Shown here: positions 1 through 6,756 of the stretch, piece by piece | How positions within the stretch are numbered: position 1 is the first letter of the stretch | How the letters are laid out: each line of letters begins with the position of its first letter | Assembly: GCA_902492545.1 (NCBI GenBank) | Contig: CABULX010000078.1 | Span: 1 to 10,496, forward strand | Direction: 5' to 3' | Source of the DNA: an uncultured Collinsella sp. | Lineage (GTDB): Bacteria; Actinomycetota; Coriobacteriia; Coriobacteriales; Coriobacteriaceae | DNA: 10,496 nucleotides | Notes under the pieces: generated by a model | What the model was told of the DNA's origin: nothing | The model's database searches: none | Seen by the model: only the letters and a program-made list of their open reading frames with translations | Position numbers and translations under genes: made by a program

Positions 1-722
1 CCCGCGCGCACGTTGCACACCAAGTTTGCTACATCGAGCAAGGGAAAGCTGGGCAGGCCGAACACGTCCTTGAGCTGTAGGGAAAACTCGTCCCAAACAC
101 TCGTATAACCGCAGTCCTCGATAATGCATTTCACGTTTGCGGGCAGAGGTTCCCCCGCGACGTTCATGGCGGTTGCCGCGCCCATCGACTCGCCAAAGAC
201 CAGGATGCGCGCCTCGGGGTCAGCCTGAACGATCCGCCCAATCCATGCGACGATGTCGAGGCGCTCGGGCCATCCCATGCCGATATAGTCGCCGCCGGAG
301 CGCTCGTGGGCGCGGGCGGCGGGTGCGAGTACGTTCATGCCGCGGTCGTGGAAGCGTTTGGCGTATCGGGCCATACCGATGGGCTCGTTGGTATATCCAT
401 GCAGGCAGACGGCGTAGTCGTGTGTGCTCTCCGACGCAGCAAAATACCAGGCGGCAAGCTCGGTCCCGTCGTCCGCGGTGAGGCTGCTGCTCTCGCGGTT
501 TTCCTTAAACCACGCCCGTGCCTCGCCCTCCTCGGCGTCCGTCTGCTCGCCCTTTTCGGCGTCCTTGCCATCCTGCATCATCTTCATGGTGTATGGCGCG
601 CGGGGATTCAGCGCGAAGTCAAACAGAAAGTTGCCGGCAAATCCGAGCAGCGCAACGACAACCACCAGTGCAACGATGCCGGCTATCTTGAGCTTTCGAT
701 GGGAACGTGCGTTTTGAGCCAT
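1..722 (-). CDS. Membrane-anchored alpha/beta hydrolase (YqkD/BEM46-like), C-terminus cut off
   Basis: The reading frame is open from the ATG at 722-720 to the window edge, giving 240 codons without a stop. AGGAG lies 8 nt upstream of the ATG. Residues about 12-33 form one hydrophobic segment after a basic N-terminus (RSHRKLK), so a signal anchor with the enzyme outside the cell is likely. The alpha/beta-hydrolase core follows: CLHGY (residues 106-110) as the oxyanion-hole turn, RSGGDYIGMGWPERLD (141-156) as the conserved stretch of the YqkD/BEM46 group, and GESMG (177-181) as the nucleophile elbow with Ser179. The acid and histidine of the catalytic triad would lie beyond the edge. The linker at residues 50-72 is acidic (DGKDAEKGEQTDAEEGE). 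The substrate is unknown; the family contains esterases and thioesterases with poorly defined roles. The fold is certain, the specific activity is not. Confidence 0.9.
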   Translation of the reverse strand, partial: MAQNARSHRKLKIAGIVALVVVVALLGFAGNFLFDFALNPRAPYTMKMMQDGKDAEKGEQTDAEEGEARAWFKENRESSSLTADDGTELAAWYFAASESTHDYAVCLHGYTNEPIGMARYAKRFHDRGMNVLAPAARAHERSGGDYIGMGWPERLDIVAWIGRIVQADPEARILVFGESMGAATAMNVAGEPLPANVKCIIEDCGYTSVWDEFSLQLKDVFGLPSFPLLDVANLVCNVRA

Positions 723-740
723 GCGGTATTCTCCTATAAG

Positions 741-775
741 ATGTTAATACATCAACATTTAATGCAAGCGCATTA
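741..775. promoter_or_regulatory. Two adjacent palindromes at the hydrolase promoter (candidate operators)
   Basis: ATGTTAATACATCAACAT (741-758) is an imperfect 18-bp palindrome with ATGTT/AACAT arms and further inner matches. TAATGCAAGCGCATTA (760-775) has perfect 6-bp arms and a 4-nt centre, and overlaps the -10 box of the minus-strand promoter. Both sit where a repressor would block transcription start. No regulator gene is visible in the window, so operator function is inferred from position and symmetry only. Confidence 0.4.
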
Positions 776-800
776 TGGACGTTCGCCGTTGATGCGTCAA
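772..800 (-). promoter_or_regulatory. Sigma-70-type promoter of the alpha/beta hydrolase gene
   Basis: Read on the minus strand, TTGACG (800-795) is followed by a 17-nt spacer and CATAAT (777-772). These match the sigma-70 consensus at 5 of 6 positions each with ideal spacing. A transcript would start near 765, leaving a leader of about 43 nt before the ATG at 722. Confidence 0.7.
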
Positions 801-864
801 CAGGCAAAGAATGGGTAAACAAAGGGTCACGTATGGTGCAAATTTCGCACGTACCTAGACGCTT

Positions 865-873
865 TGATATAGT
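865..873 (+). promoter_or_regulatory. Extended -10 promoter for the hemolysin III-like gene
   Basis: TGATATAGT (865-873) combines a TGn extension with a TATAGT -10 hexamer. No convincing -35 is present at the proper distance, as is common for extended -10 promoters. Transcription would start near 880, 13 nt before the ribosome binding site of the gene at 909. Confidence 0.5.
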
Positions 874-908
874 GTTGAGAACTCTTTACGTTGGAGGATG
901 TAACCGGC

Positions 909-1592
909 ATGTCCGATTCGAGCGACAGTTCTAAGCCGCGACCCAAGACCGCGGCCGTTCCACACTACACAGTGGGCGAGGAGATCATGAACTCCGTCAC
1001 CCATGGTGTCGGCTGCCTGCTGGGTATCGCGGGCCTGGTGCTCCTGATCGTATTCGCCGCCCTGCGCGGCGGAGGCCCGGCCCATATGGCCGCGGCGATT
1101 GTCTATGGCGTCAGCATTATCCTCGAATACCTAGCCTCCACGCTCTACCACGCGATTCAGCCCGCGCGCGCCAAGCACGTGTTTCGCATCATCGACCACA
1201 GCTGCATCTACCTGCTCATAGCCGGCAGCTATACGCCGTTTTGCCTCATCACGCTCGCAAACGACGGCGGCGCTGTGCTGTTCTTTGCCGTATGGGCCAT
1301 CGCCATCATCGGCATCGCCCTCGAGTGCTTCCTACGCGAGCGCCAGCCGCATTGGGTAAGCGGCCTGGTCTACCTGCTGATGGGCTGGCTCGTTGTCTTT
1401 AAGCTGCCTGAACTTGTGGCGCTGCTCAACCCCGTGGCACTTGCCCTGCTCGCCGTCGGCGGCGTGTGCTACACCGCGGGCGTGCCGTTCTATATCGCCA
1501 AAAACGTGCGCTATCTGCACAGCGTGTTTCACCTGTGGGTGCTCGCCGGCAGCATCTTCCAGTTCATGGCGGTGATCCTCTTCGTAATCTAG
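909..1592 (+). CDS. trhA: Hemolysin III / PAQR-family membrane protein (TrhA-like)
   Basis: Encodes 227 residues, the normal size for this family, with seven predicted membrane segments. The family signature is complete: EEIMNSVTHGVG (residues 24-35), the SxxxH motif STLYH (77-81), Asp96 within IDHSCIYLLIAGSYTPF (95-111), and HSVFH (204-208). In PAQR proteins these Ser/His/Asp/His residues surround a metal site buried in the membrane. Bacterial members have been linked to membrane-energetics homeostasis or hydrolase activity; true hemolytic activity is doubtful for most. I chose the ATG at 909 over the in-frame TTG at 891 because GGAGG (893-897) then serves as ribosome binding site, although the 11-nt spacing is rather long. 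It is transcribed divergently from the hydrolase; 110 nt separate it from the next gene. Family assignment is secure; physiological role is open. Confidence 0.92.
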   Translation: MSDSSDSSKPRPKTAAVPHYTVGEEIMNSVTHGVGCLLGIAGLVLLIVFAALRGGGPAHMAAAIVYGVSIILEYLASTLYHAIQPARAKHVFRIIDHSCIYLLIAGSYTPFCLITLANDGGAVLFFAVWAIAIIGIALECFLRERQPHWVSGLVYLLMGWLVVFKLPELVALLNPVALALLAVGGVCYTAGVPFYIAKNVRYLHSVFHLWVLAGSIFQFMAVILFVI

Positions 1593-1702
1593 CGATCGCG
1601 CCTGCGCGCTCGCGTCCTAGTTTGGGCGCCGGTGCAATTGCCGTATCCGCCGTCAACGTTTTAATCCGACGTCCCGAATCTTGGAGGTTCGAGAAACTCC
1701 CG

Positions 1703-3076
1703 ATGGACATAACCATCTCCCTTATCACCACCCTCGTTTTGACCCTCATCAACGGCTATTTCTCTATGTCCGAGATGGCGCTCACCACGGCCAAGCGCGC
1801 CGTGCTGGAGCACGAGGCCGAGGAAGGCGACAAGCGCGCCGAGCGTGCCATTAAGCTGGCTGCCGACTCCGACCAGCTGCTCGCCACCATCCAGGTTGCC
1901 ATTACGCTCGTGGGCTTCGCCTCGTCCGCCGTCGCCTCGACGAGTCTGTCCGACCCGCTCGCCACGTGGCTCATGAGCTTTGGCATCGCGCCGCTCTCCG
2001 CCATCGCGCGCGGCCTGGCGCCGGTCATCATCACCGTCGCGGTCGCCTTCGTATCCATCGTGATCGGCGAGCTCGTCCCCAAGCGCATCGGCCTGGCCAA
2101 TGCCGAGGGCGTGTCCAAGCAGGTCGTGGGCCCACTGTCGTTTTTCCAAAAGATCGCCCGTCCGCTCGTGTGGCTGACCGGCGCTTGTTCCGATGGCCTG
2201 GCCCGCATCCTGCGCATCAAGAGCGCCGACGACCGCCAGAACGTCTCGGAGGAGGAGATCAAGTACATGGTCTCGGAGCAGGACGACCTGCTCGACGAGG
2301 AAAAGCGCATGATCCACGAGATCTTCGACCTAGGCGACACCGTTGCCCGCGAGGTCATGGTGCCGCGCGTGGACACCACCATGTGCGAGGACGACGAGAC
2401 GGTCGCCGACGTGTTGTCCACCATGCGCCAGACCGGCTTCAGCCGCATCCCCGTCTATCACGAGGATCCCGACAACGTCGCCGGCATCGCGCACATCAAG
2501 GACCTGATCCAGCCCGCGCTCGACGGCAAGGGCGACCAGCCCATCGCCAGCTATTTGCGCGACGCCACCTTTGTACCCGACACCAAGGACATCCTGCCGC
2601 TGCTGTCCGAGATGCAGACCTCTCACGACCAGATCGTGGTGGTCGTGGACGAGTACGGCGGTACGGCCGGCATTATCACCATCGAGGACATCGTCGAGGA
2701 GATCGTCGGCGAGATCGAGGACGAGTTCGACCCCGACAACAAGTATCTCACGCGCCTTTCGCGCCGCGAGTGGCTCGTTGATGGGCGTTTTTCGTGCGAT
2801 GACGCGATTGAGCTTGGTTGGCCGCTCGAGGAAAGCGATGATTATGAGACCATCGCCGGCTGGATCTTGGAGCTTTGTGACTCGGTGCCCGACATCGGAG
2901 AGGTGTTTGAGGTCGCGGGGTACAAGTTCAAGGTGCAGTCGATGCGTGGCCAGCGCATCTCGCTCATTCGCGTGATTGCTCCGGCCGAAACCGATAAGAA
3001 GGATTCCGAGTCTTCGGCAGAGAAGCCGGCGGCGTCGGGTGCGGGCTCTGTGGACCCGCACGATGGCGACGAGTAG
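1703..3076 (+). CDS. CNNM/CorC-family membrane protein with CBS pair (probable Mg2+ export or homeostasis)
   Basis: Encodes 457 residues with the usual order of this family. An N-terminal CNNM (DUF21) membrane domain covers about residues 1-170, with NGYFSMSEMALTTAKR (17-32) and GELVPKR (122-128), both typical of its ion-binding core. Residues 180-215 form the acidic linker EEEIKYMVSEQDDLLDEEKR. A CBS pair runs from about 216 (REVMVPRVD) to 340 (DEYGGTAGIITIEDIVEEIV). A CorC_HlyC-type domain covers about 350-426, followed by a short charged tail. Characterised bacterial CorC proteins export Mg2+ using Na+, with ATP-Mg bound at the CBS pair; that function here is by homology. The ATG at 1703 begins directly at the first membrane helix; the only Shine-Dalgarno-like GGAGG (1683-1687) is 15 nt upstream, unusually far. 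The next gene begins 24 nt after the stop, so the two are probably co-transcribed. Confidence 0.92.
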   Translation: MDITISLITTLVLTLINGYFSMSEMALTTAKRAVLEHEAEEGDKRAERAIKLAADSDQLLATIQVAITLVGFASSAVASTSLSDPLATWLMSFGIAPLSAIARGLAPVIITVAVAFVSIVIGELVPKRIGLANAEGVSKQVVGPLSFFQKIARPLVWLTGACSDGLARILRIKSADDRQNVSEEEIKYMVSEQDDLLDEEKRMIHEIFDLGDTVAREVMVPRVDTTMCEDDETVADVLSTMRQTGFSRIPVYHEDPDNVAGIAHIKDLIQPALDGKGDQPIASYLRDATFVPDTKDILPLLSEMQTSHDQIVVVVDEYGGTAGIITIEDIVEEIVGEIEDEFDPDNKYLTRLSRREWLVDGRFSCDDAIELGWPLEESDDYETIAGWILELCDSVPDIGEVFEVAGYKFKVQSMRGQRISLIRVIAPAETDKKDSESSAEKPAASGAGSVDPHDGDE

Positions 3077-3100
3077 GGCAAGGAAGAGTAGGGGAGAGTT

Positions 3101-3934
3101 ATGGCAGGCCTGTTCAACATCCTTAAGGTCACCGTCAGCGAGGACAAGATCTGCGCGCATGTGCTGGTGAACCCCGGCATGCCGCTCATGACCTCGGAGG
3201 ATATCGAGGCCACGGCGCGCGTGTATTACCTGGTGCCGGCGATTGCCAAGCACCTGTGCCTGGGTGATTCCGGTCGCGAGTTCCAGGACTGCATGGGCCA
3301 GACCGAGCTTTGCCATCTGCTTGAGCATGTGACGGTCGAGCTCATGAACGAGACCGGGCTTGCCGGCAGCATCTCGTGCGGCCGCACGCGCGTAAGCGAG
3401 CACGACGAGCGCGTTTTTGAGGTTGAGCTTTCGTGCCCCGACGATGCGCTGGCCATCGGCGCGCTGTCTTCGGCCACCTTTATGATGGACTGGGCGTACC
3501 TGCACGCCGACCAGCCTGCCCCCGACGTGGAAGGCACGGTCGCGGGCCTGCGCAACCTGGTGCTGGGCATGCGCGCCGAGGCCGAGGGCAAGGATCCTCA
3601 CGAGGCCGTCGCCGCTGCGAACGGCGAAGATGCCGCCGAGGACGAGGGCGCTGACGAGGGCGATGCGCCGGTCGACGCCGAGCCCGTTGCCGATGCGACC
3701 GCCGAGCCCGTTCCCACCGAGCCCCAGGGCGTCCCCAACTTTGACGACGAGCCCCAGGTGGCGATTGATACCGAGGGCGCGGTTGCCGAGAGCCACGAGG
3801 CCTCCGCTGCCGTCTTTGGCGGCGCTGCGACGGTTCCGGCAGGGCCTGCGCATGAGGGCGGCCTGCCGCTCGTGGACGGCGCCGGCGAGGACCCGGGTGC
3901 CACGGTGACCATGCCGGCTATGCCTCAGGAGTAG
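3101..3934 (+). CDS. Stand-alone cyanophycin-synthetase-like N-terminal domain protein with acidic disordered tail
   Basis: Encodes 277 residues; GGGGAG (3091-3096) precedes the ATG. Residues about 1-135 resemble the N-terminal domain of cyanophycin synthetase. The order VPAIAKHLC (45-53), FQDCMGQTELCHLLEHV (61-77), VELMNETG (79-86), CGRTR (93-97), VFEVEL (105-110) and an Ala-rich helix (116-133) parallels the enzyme's LPxLxEHxC, GHxVEHVALELQ, GRTR and YNVV motifs. The ATP-grasp and Mur-ligase-like domains that make the polymer are absent. The domain holds six cysteines (18, 53, 64, 71, 93, 112) and His72/His76, so metal binding is conceivable. Residues about 160-277 are a low-complexity Ala/Glu/Asp/Pro/Gly region, probably disordered. 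There is no signal peptide or membrane segment. It sits 24 nt after the CNNM gene. The match is from memory of the family, without alignment; function unknown. Confidence 0.75.
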   Translation: MAGLFNILKVTVSEDKICAHVLVNPGMPLMTSEDIEATARVYYLVPAIAKHLCLGDSGREFQDCMGQTELCHLLEHVTVELMNETGLAGSISCGRTRVSEHDERVFEVELSCPDDALAIGALSSATFMMDWAYLHADQPAPDVEGTVAGLRNLVLGMRAEAEGKDPHEAVAAANGEDAAEDEGADEGDAPVDAEPVADATAEPVPTEPQGVPNFDDEPQVAIDTEGAVAESHEASAAVFGGAATVPAGPAHEGGLPLVDGAGEDPGATVTMPAMPQE

Positions 3935-3969
3935 GCCTACGCGTTTATCACCATCACATACCTGCGCCT

Positions 3970-3998
3970 TTGCCGTACGCAGATGAGCGAAGCGGCAA
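3970..3998. other. Weak inverted repeat between two transcription units
   Basis: TTGCCG (3970-3975) and CGGCAA (3993-3998) are complementary and enclose CGC (3978-3980) and GCG (3987-3989) around a 6-nt loop. It could end transcription of the CNNM operon, but no T-tract follows, so it is at best a weak or factor-dependent stop. The remainder of 3935-4070 holds only the promoter below. Confidence 0.25.
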
Positions 3999-4013
3999 GT
4001 GATGCGCTGCGGG

Positions 4014-4019
4014 TATAAT
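4014..4019 (+). promoter_or_regulatory. -10 box of the YtxH/PRC-barrel operon
   Basis: A perfect TATAAT stands at 4014-4019, 52 nt before the YtxH-like start codon, in a GC-rich surrounding where it is unlikely by chance. No clear -35 lies 16-18 nt upstream (the sequence there is near AGCGGC), so strength is uncertain. Transcription start would be near 4026. Confidence 0.5.
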
Positions 4020-4070
4020 GGACAGCATTCAAACGGTGGGCACCGACGTGCCCGCAGGAGAGGAATGATC

Positions 4071-4460
4071 ATGGGTAAGACTTTCAGCTTTGTCTCCGGC
4101 GCACTTTTTGGTGCCGCTGCCGGCGCTATTGTCGGCGTTGCTCTGGCCCCGCGCTCGGGCGCCGAGACCCGCGCCATGGCTGCCGATATCGCCAACGACG
4201 CCTGGGACAATATGCGCGACACCTACGAGCACAGCGCCGAGGAGGCCCGTGCTGCGGTGAATGACTTTGGCCCGATGGTCGACGCCAAGACCGATGACCT
4301 GCGCGCCAAGGTCGATCTGGCCCGCGAGCGCATGGACCAGCTGCGCGAGCAGCTCAACGACGCCATTTCGGGCGGCAACGTGACGCCCGCTGCCGACGTC
4401 GTGGTCGAGAACGCCGTCGAGGCTGATACCGAGGCTGCGGAGCCCTCGACCGAGGCATAA
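4071..4460 (+). CDS. YtxH-like small membrane-associated protein
   Basis: Encodes 129 residues. The N-terminus has one glycine/alanine-rich hydrophobic segment (residues 7-27) ending in APRSGAETR (26-34), the hallmark of YtxH-type proteins. Residues about 45-100 are charged and heptad-like (Arg/Glu/Asp/Leu), likely a coiled coil, and the last 25 residues are acidic and probably disordered. YtxH-family proteins are poorly understood; some are stress-induced. Two in-frame ATGs exist, at 4065 and 4071. The second is preferred because AGGAGAGG (4056-4063) is then at normal distance. The stop codon overlaps the start of the next gene by one base, so translation of the two is coupled and their products probably act together at the membrane. 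Confidence 0.8.
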   Translation: MGKTFSFVSGALFGAAAGAIVGVALAPRSGAETRAMAADIANDAWDNMRDTYEHSAEEARAAVNDFGPMVDAKTDDLRAKVDLARERMDQLREQLNDAISGGNVTPAADVVVENAVEADTEAAEPSTEA

Positions 4461-5215
4461 TGCGCGCCGGGGATTTTGTCGGCGCCAAGATCTATCGCAA
4501 GCCTACCGAGGACAAGCGCACCAAAAAGGACGGTACGCCGCGCAGCCCTAAAAAGCTCGGAAAGATTCACTTTCCGGTCTTTACCCCGGGCGGTACGCGC
4601 GTGGTCGGCTTTATGGTCCGCCAGTCCGATATCGCGGGCATGATCGAGCGTCCCGACCGATTCGTAGCGCTCGACGCCATTGGTGTCTACGAGGGCGCCA
4701 TTGCGGTCGATGACGTCAAGGACACGTACGATGCCGCCGCTGCCAAGCGCCTCGACATCAACCTGGACGATTGCATCATCTGGGTCGGTATGGACGTGCG
4801 CACGGAATCAGGCGACGTCGTGGGTTATTGCTCGGACGTTGAGTTCAAGCCACGCTCGGGCATCGTGCAGGCATTCTATGTGACCGCCGGTGCTGCTTCG
4901 AGTGTTTTGGTTGGTGACACGCAGGTGCCGCCGATGATGCTGCGCGGCTATGCGGACGGCGCGATGGTCGTCTCGGACGAGGTCAAGTCGCTCGGGTATT
5001 CGGGCGGTGCGGCTGCCAAGGCCGCCGAGGCCAGCGTCGTGGTGGGCGACAAGGTCAAAAAGGGCGCCAAGGTGCTCGACGATAAGGGATCGGTTGCCGT
5101 GGACAAGGGCAGTCGCGCGCTGGGCAAGCAGCTCGGCAAGACGCGCGGCATGTTCAAGGCCTTTAAGGACGAATACCAAAAGGCGAGCGGAGGCTCATCA
5201 AAAGCTACAAAATAG
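4460..5215 (+). CDS. PRC-barrel-like protein with basic C-terminal tail
   Basis: Encodes 251 residues, starting at ATG 4460 inside the TAATG overlap with the upstream stop. The N-terminus is basic (RKPTEDKRTKKDGTPRSPKK, residues 13-32). Residues about 35-90 and 95-175 look like two consecutive small beta-barrel units of PRC type; the second contains WVGMDVRTESGDVVGYCSDV (108-127), the pattern of a strand, a Gly-Asp turn and a second strand usual in PRC barrels. Residues about 183-251 are rich in Ala and Lys (VVGDKVKKGAKVLDDKG, then KQLGKTRGMFKAFKDEYQ) and may form an amphipathic helix binding membrane or nucleic acid. No transmembrane segment is evident. The assignment rests on pattern alone. 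The PRC fold also opens the MgtE-like protein at 7023, hinting at a related role. Function unknown. Confidence 0.75.
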   Translation: MRAGDFVGAKIYRKPTEDKRTKKDGTPRSPKKLGKIHFPVFTPGGTRVVGFMVRQSDIAGMIERPDRFVALDAIGVYEGAIAVDDVKDTYDAAAAKRLDINLDDCIIWVGMDVRTESGDVVGYCSDVEFKPRSGIVQAFYVTAGAASSVLVGDTQVPPMMLRGYADGAMVVSDEVKSLGYSGGAAAKAAEASVVVGDKVKKGAKVLDDKGSVAVDKGSRALGKQLGKTRGMFKAFKDEYQKASGGSSKATK

Positions 5216-5236
5216 CGACGTACCAAATGATGGGAG

Positions 5237-5273
5237 GCAAGCCGGAGACCTGTTGCTCCGGCTTGCTGTGTTT
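5237..5273 (+). terminator. Hairpin after the PRC-barrel gene (terminator or attenuator)
   Basis: GCAAGCCGGAG (5237-5247) pairs perfectly with CTCCGGCTTGC (5256-5266), giving 11 bp around an 8-nt loop. The following tract TGTGTTTAT is only moderately T-rich. The hairpin lies 21 nt past the PRC-barrel stop and ends 10 nt before the ribosome binding site of the deacetylase-like gene. No room remains for a promoter after it, so the downstream gene must rely on read-through or on a promoter upstream of or within the PRC-barrel gene. Confidence 0.6.
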
Positions 5274-5287
5274 ATGGGGGAGGGCAC

Positions 5288-6694
5288 ATGCGCCAAAACG
5301 GATCCAACTTAAACGGGCGTTCGGGTGCGCGTCCGACGGCGCGACGCGACCTGGGGCAGCTGCCCAGCGGTCAGCGCAAGCGTCACCGTAAGCCCGGCGC
5401 GATGTACCTCAACCATAGCCGCGGGTTTAGCGACCGCAGTGCGCGCATCGGCAACGGCCGTACGCCCCGTCGTTCGTCTCGCCTGCCCTACGCGCTCATC
5501 GCCGTGGGTTGCGCGCTCGTGCTGTTTATCGCTGCCGTCGTGGGCTACGTCAACCGCAGTGTGGACGTGGAGCTCAACGGCCAGAAGACCGCGGTGCGTG
5601 TGGGCTCTACGCTGCAGAATCTCATCGACGACCAGGAGCTGACTGACACCTACGACGCAGGCGACCTGCTGGCCGTCGATGACAGCGTGCTCAAGCGCCA
5701 TGGGGGCGAAAAGCTGTCGGTGAAGGTCGACGGCAAGCGCGTGAAGCAGGGCAAATGGGATAGCCGGGAACTTGAGGGCGGCGAGAAGGTGACGGTCAAG
5801 GATGGCCGTAACACCTACGAGAAGCACGAGGTTCAGGCTGCGGTTATCGAGCCCAAGCTCAAGGTCGAGGGCACGGGCGCTATCGAGTATGTGCAGACAT
5901 GGGGTGTCCAGGGCCGATCCGAGGTGTGGGTTGGTGAGCAGTCGGGCAAGACGCAAGACCGCGGCGAGGTTGTGCCCGCCACCGATTGCGTCGTTGCGTG
6001 CGCCAGCGTGGCGCCCAAGGGCAACAAAAAGTACGTGGCGCTGACGTTTGACGAGGGTCCGAGCGGCGCTACCAAGCAGATCTTGCAGGTGCTCAAGGAA
6101 AAGGGCGTCACCGCGACGTTCTTCCTTTCGGGCGATGCGGCCGAGGCCTCGCCTGCCACGGCCAAGGCGATTGTCGATGCCGGGTGCGAGATCGGATCCA
6201 ACAGCTACAGCGACGATTCGCTCAAGGGTCAGGACCGTGAAGCGGTACGCGAACAGATCACGAAAGGCACCGATGCGATTAAGTCGGCGACCGGCGTGAA
6301 GACGATGCTGCTGCGTGCTCCCTACGCTGCCTTTGACGAGCAAAACTGGATTGATGCGATGGACCTGGTCTCCGCCGTGGTCTCGTGGAATATCGACTCG
6401 GGCGACTGGCTGCTCAACGGTGCCGACGAGCAGGTCTCGACGGTGCTCGATTCGGTGACGCCGGGCAATATCGTGCTGCTTACCGATAGAGACGAATGCG
6501 CGGAGCAGACGCTCGAGGCGCTGCCGCAGATTATCGACGGCCTCATTGCCGACGGCTACAAGATCGTGACGCTCAGCGACCTGGTCAAGACGGACACGTC
6601 GCTGAGCAAAAAGCTCACCTCGCTGACGAAGGCCACCATGCCCAAGGACGCCGTGTTCCCCCAACTTGCCGAGGACGACGACACCACAGAGTAG
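5288..6694 (+). CDS. Membrane-anchored polysaccharide deacetylase homologue with degenerate NodB active site
   Basis: Encodes 468 residues; GGGGGAGG (5276-5283) lies just before the ATG. A long basic cytoplasmic head (1-66, rich in Arg) precedes one membrane segment (about 67-88). Residues about 91-175 resemble the ubiquitin-like DUF348 domain of YabE-type cell-wall proteins. A NodB polysaccharide-deacetylase domain covers about 245-433. Family landmarks are present, but key residues differ. Motif 1 reads TFDEGPS (253-259), with Glu256 for the metal-binding Asp. Motif 2 reads GSNSYSDD (303-310), with Asn305 and Asp309 in place of the two metal-binding His. Motif 3 reads RAPYA (343-347). Motif 5 reads LLTD (397-400), with Thr for the catalytic His. 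WNIDSGDW (367-374) is conserved. The frame is intact, so this appears to be a stable pseudoenzyme that may bind glycan without hydrolysing it. An unusual metal site remains possible. Confidence 0.85.
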   Translation: MRQNGSNLNGRSGARPTARRDLGQLPSGQRKRHRKPGAMYLNHSRGFSDRSARIGNGRTPRRSSRLPYALIAVGCALVLFIAAVVGYVNRSVDVELNGQKTAVRVGSTLQNLIDDQELTDTYDAGDLLAVDDSVLKRHGGEKLSVKVDGKRVKQGKWDSRELEGGEKVTVKDGRNTYEKHEVQAAVIEPKLKVEGTGAIEYVQTWGVQGRSEVWVGEQSGKTQDRGEVVPATDCVVACASVAPKGNKKYVALTFDEGPSGATKQILQVLKEKGVTATFFLSGDAAEASPATAKAIVDAGCEIGSNSYSDDSLKGQDREAVREQITKGTDAIKSATGVKTMLLRAPYAAFDEQNWIDAMDLVSAVVSWNIDSGDWLLNGADEQVSTVLDSVTPGNIVLLTDRDECAEQTLEALPQIIDGLIADGYKIVTLSDLVKTDTSLSKKLTSLTKATMPKDAVFPQLAEDDDTTE

Positions 6695-6725
6695 TCATTG
6701 GGTAGTCATTTAAGAACGTCCCCAA
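6691..6725. repeat. Short repeat remnant (REP/RAYT-type motif suspected)
   Basis: GTAGTCATT occurs twice, at 6691-6699 (overlapping the stop of the deacetylase-like gene) and 6702-6710. Directly after it, read on the minus strand, is TTGGGGACGTTCTTAAATG (6725-6707). A TTGGGGACG-TTCTT core of this kind recurs in many bacterial genomes near REP-associated transposases, as far as I recall; this is not checked. Only one side of a possible symmetric element is present. Confidence 0.35.
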
Positions 6726-6756
6726 CGGCTATGTCACGGATGCGTCAGCGTTTGGT

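Noticed and set aside
1466..1702. 79-codon N-terminal extension of the CNNM-family protein
   Set aside because: It would overlap the hemolysin III-like gene out of frame and its sequence is not membrane-protein-like; the CNNM domain starts at the ATG at 1703.
2330..4222. 630-codon open frame on the minus strand
   Set aside because: It lies antisense to three clearly conserved genes and its translation is Arg/His/Gly-rich with no recognisable domain. Long antisense frames are expected from the strong G/C third-position bias.
5309..6664. 451-codon open frame on the minus strand
   Set aside because: It is antisense to the deacetylase homologue, whose frame carries recognisable NodB motifs; the antisense product is not protein-like.
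5288..6694. Frameshift or sequencing error as the cause of the missing NodB catalytic residues
   Set aside because: The changes are scattered single substitutions across four motifs, with the frame and surrounding fold residues intact on both sides of each motif.
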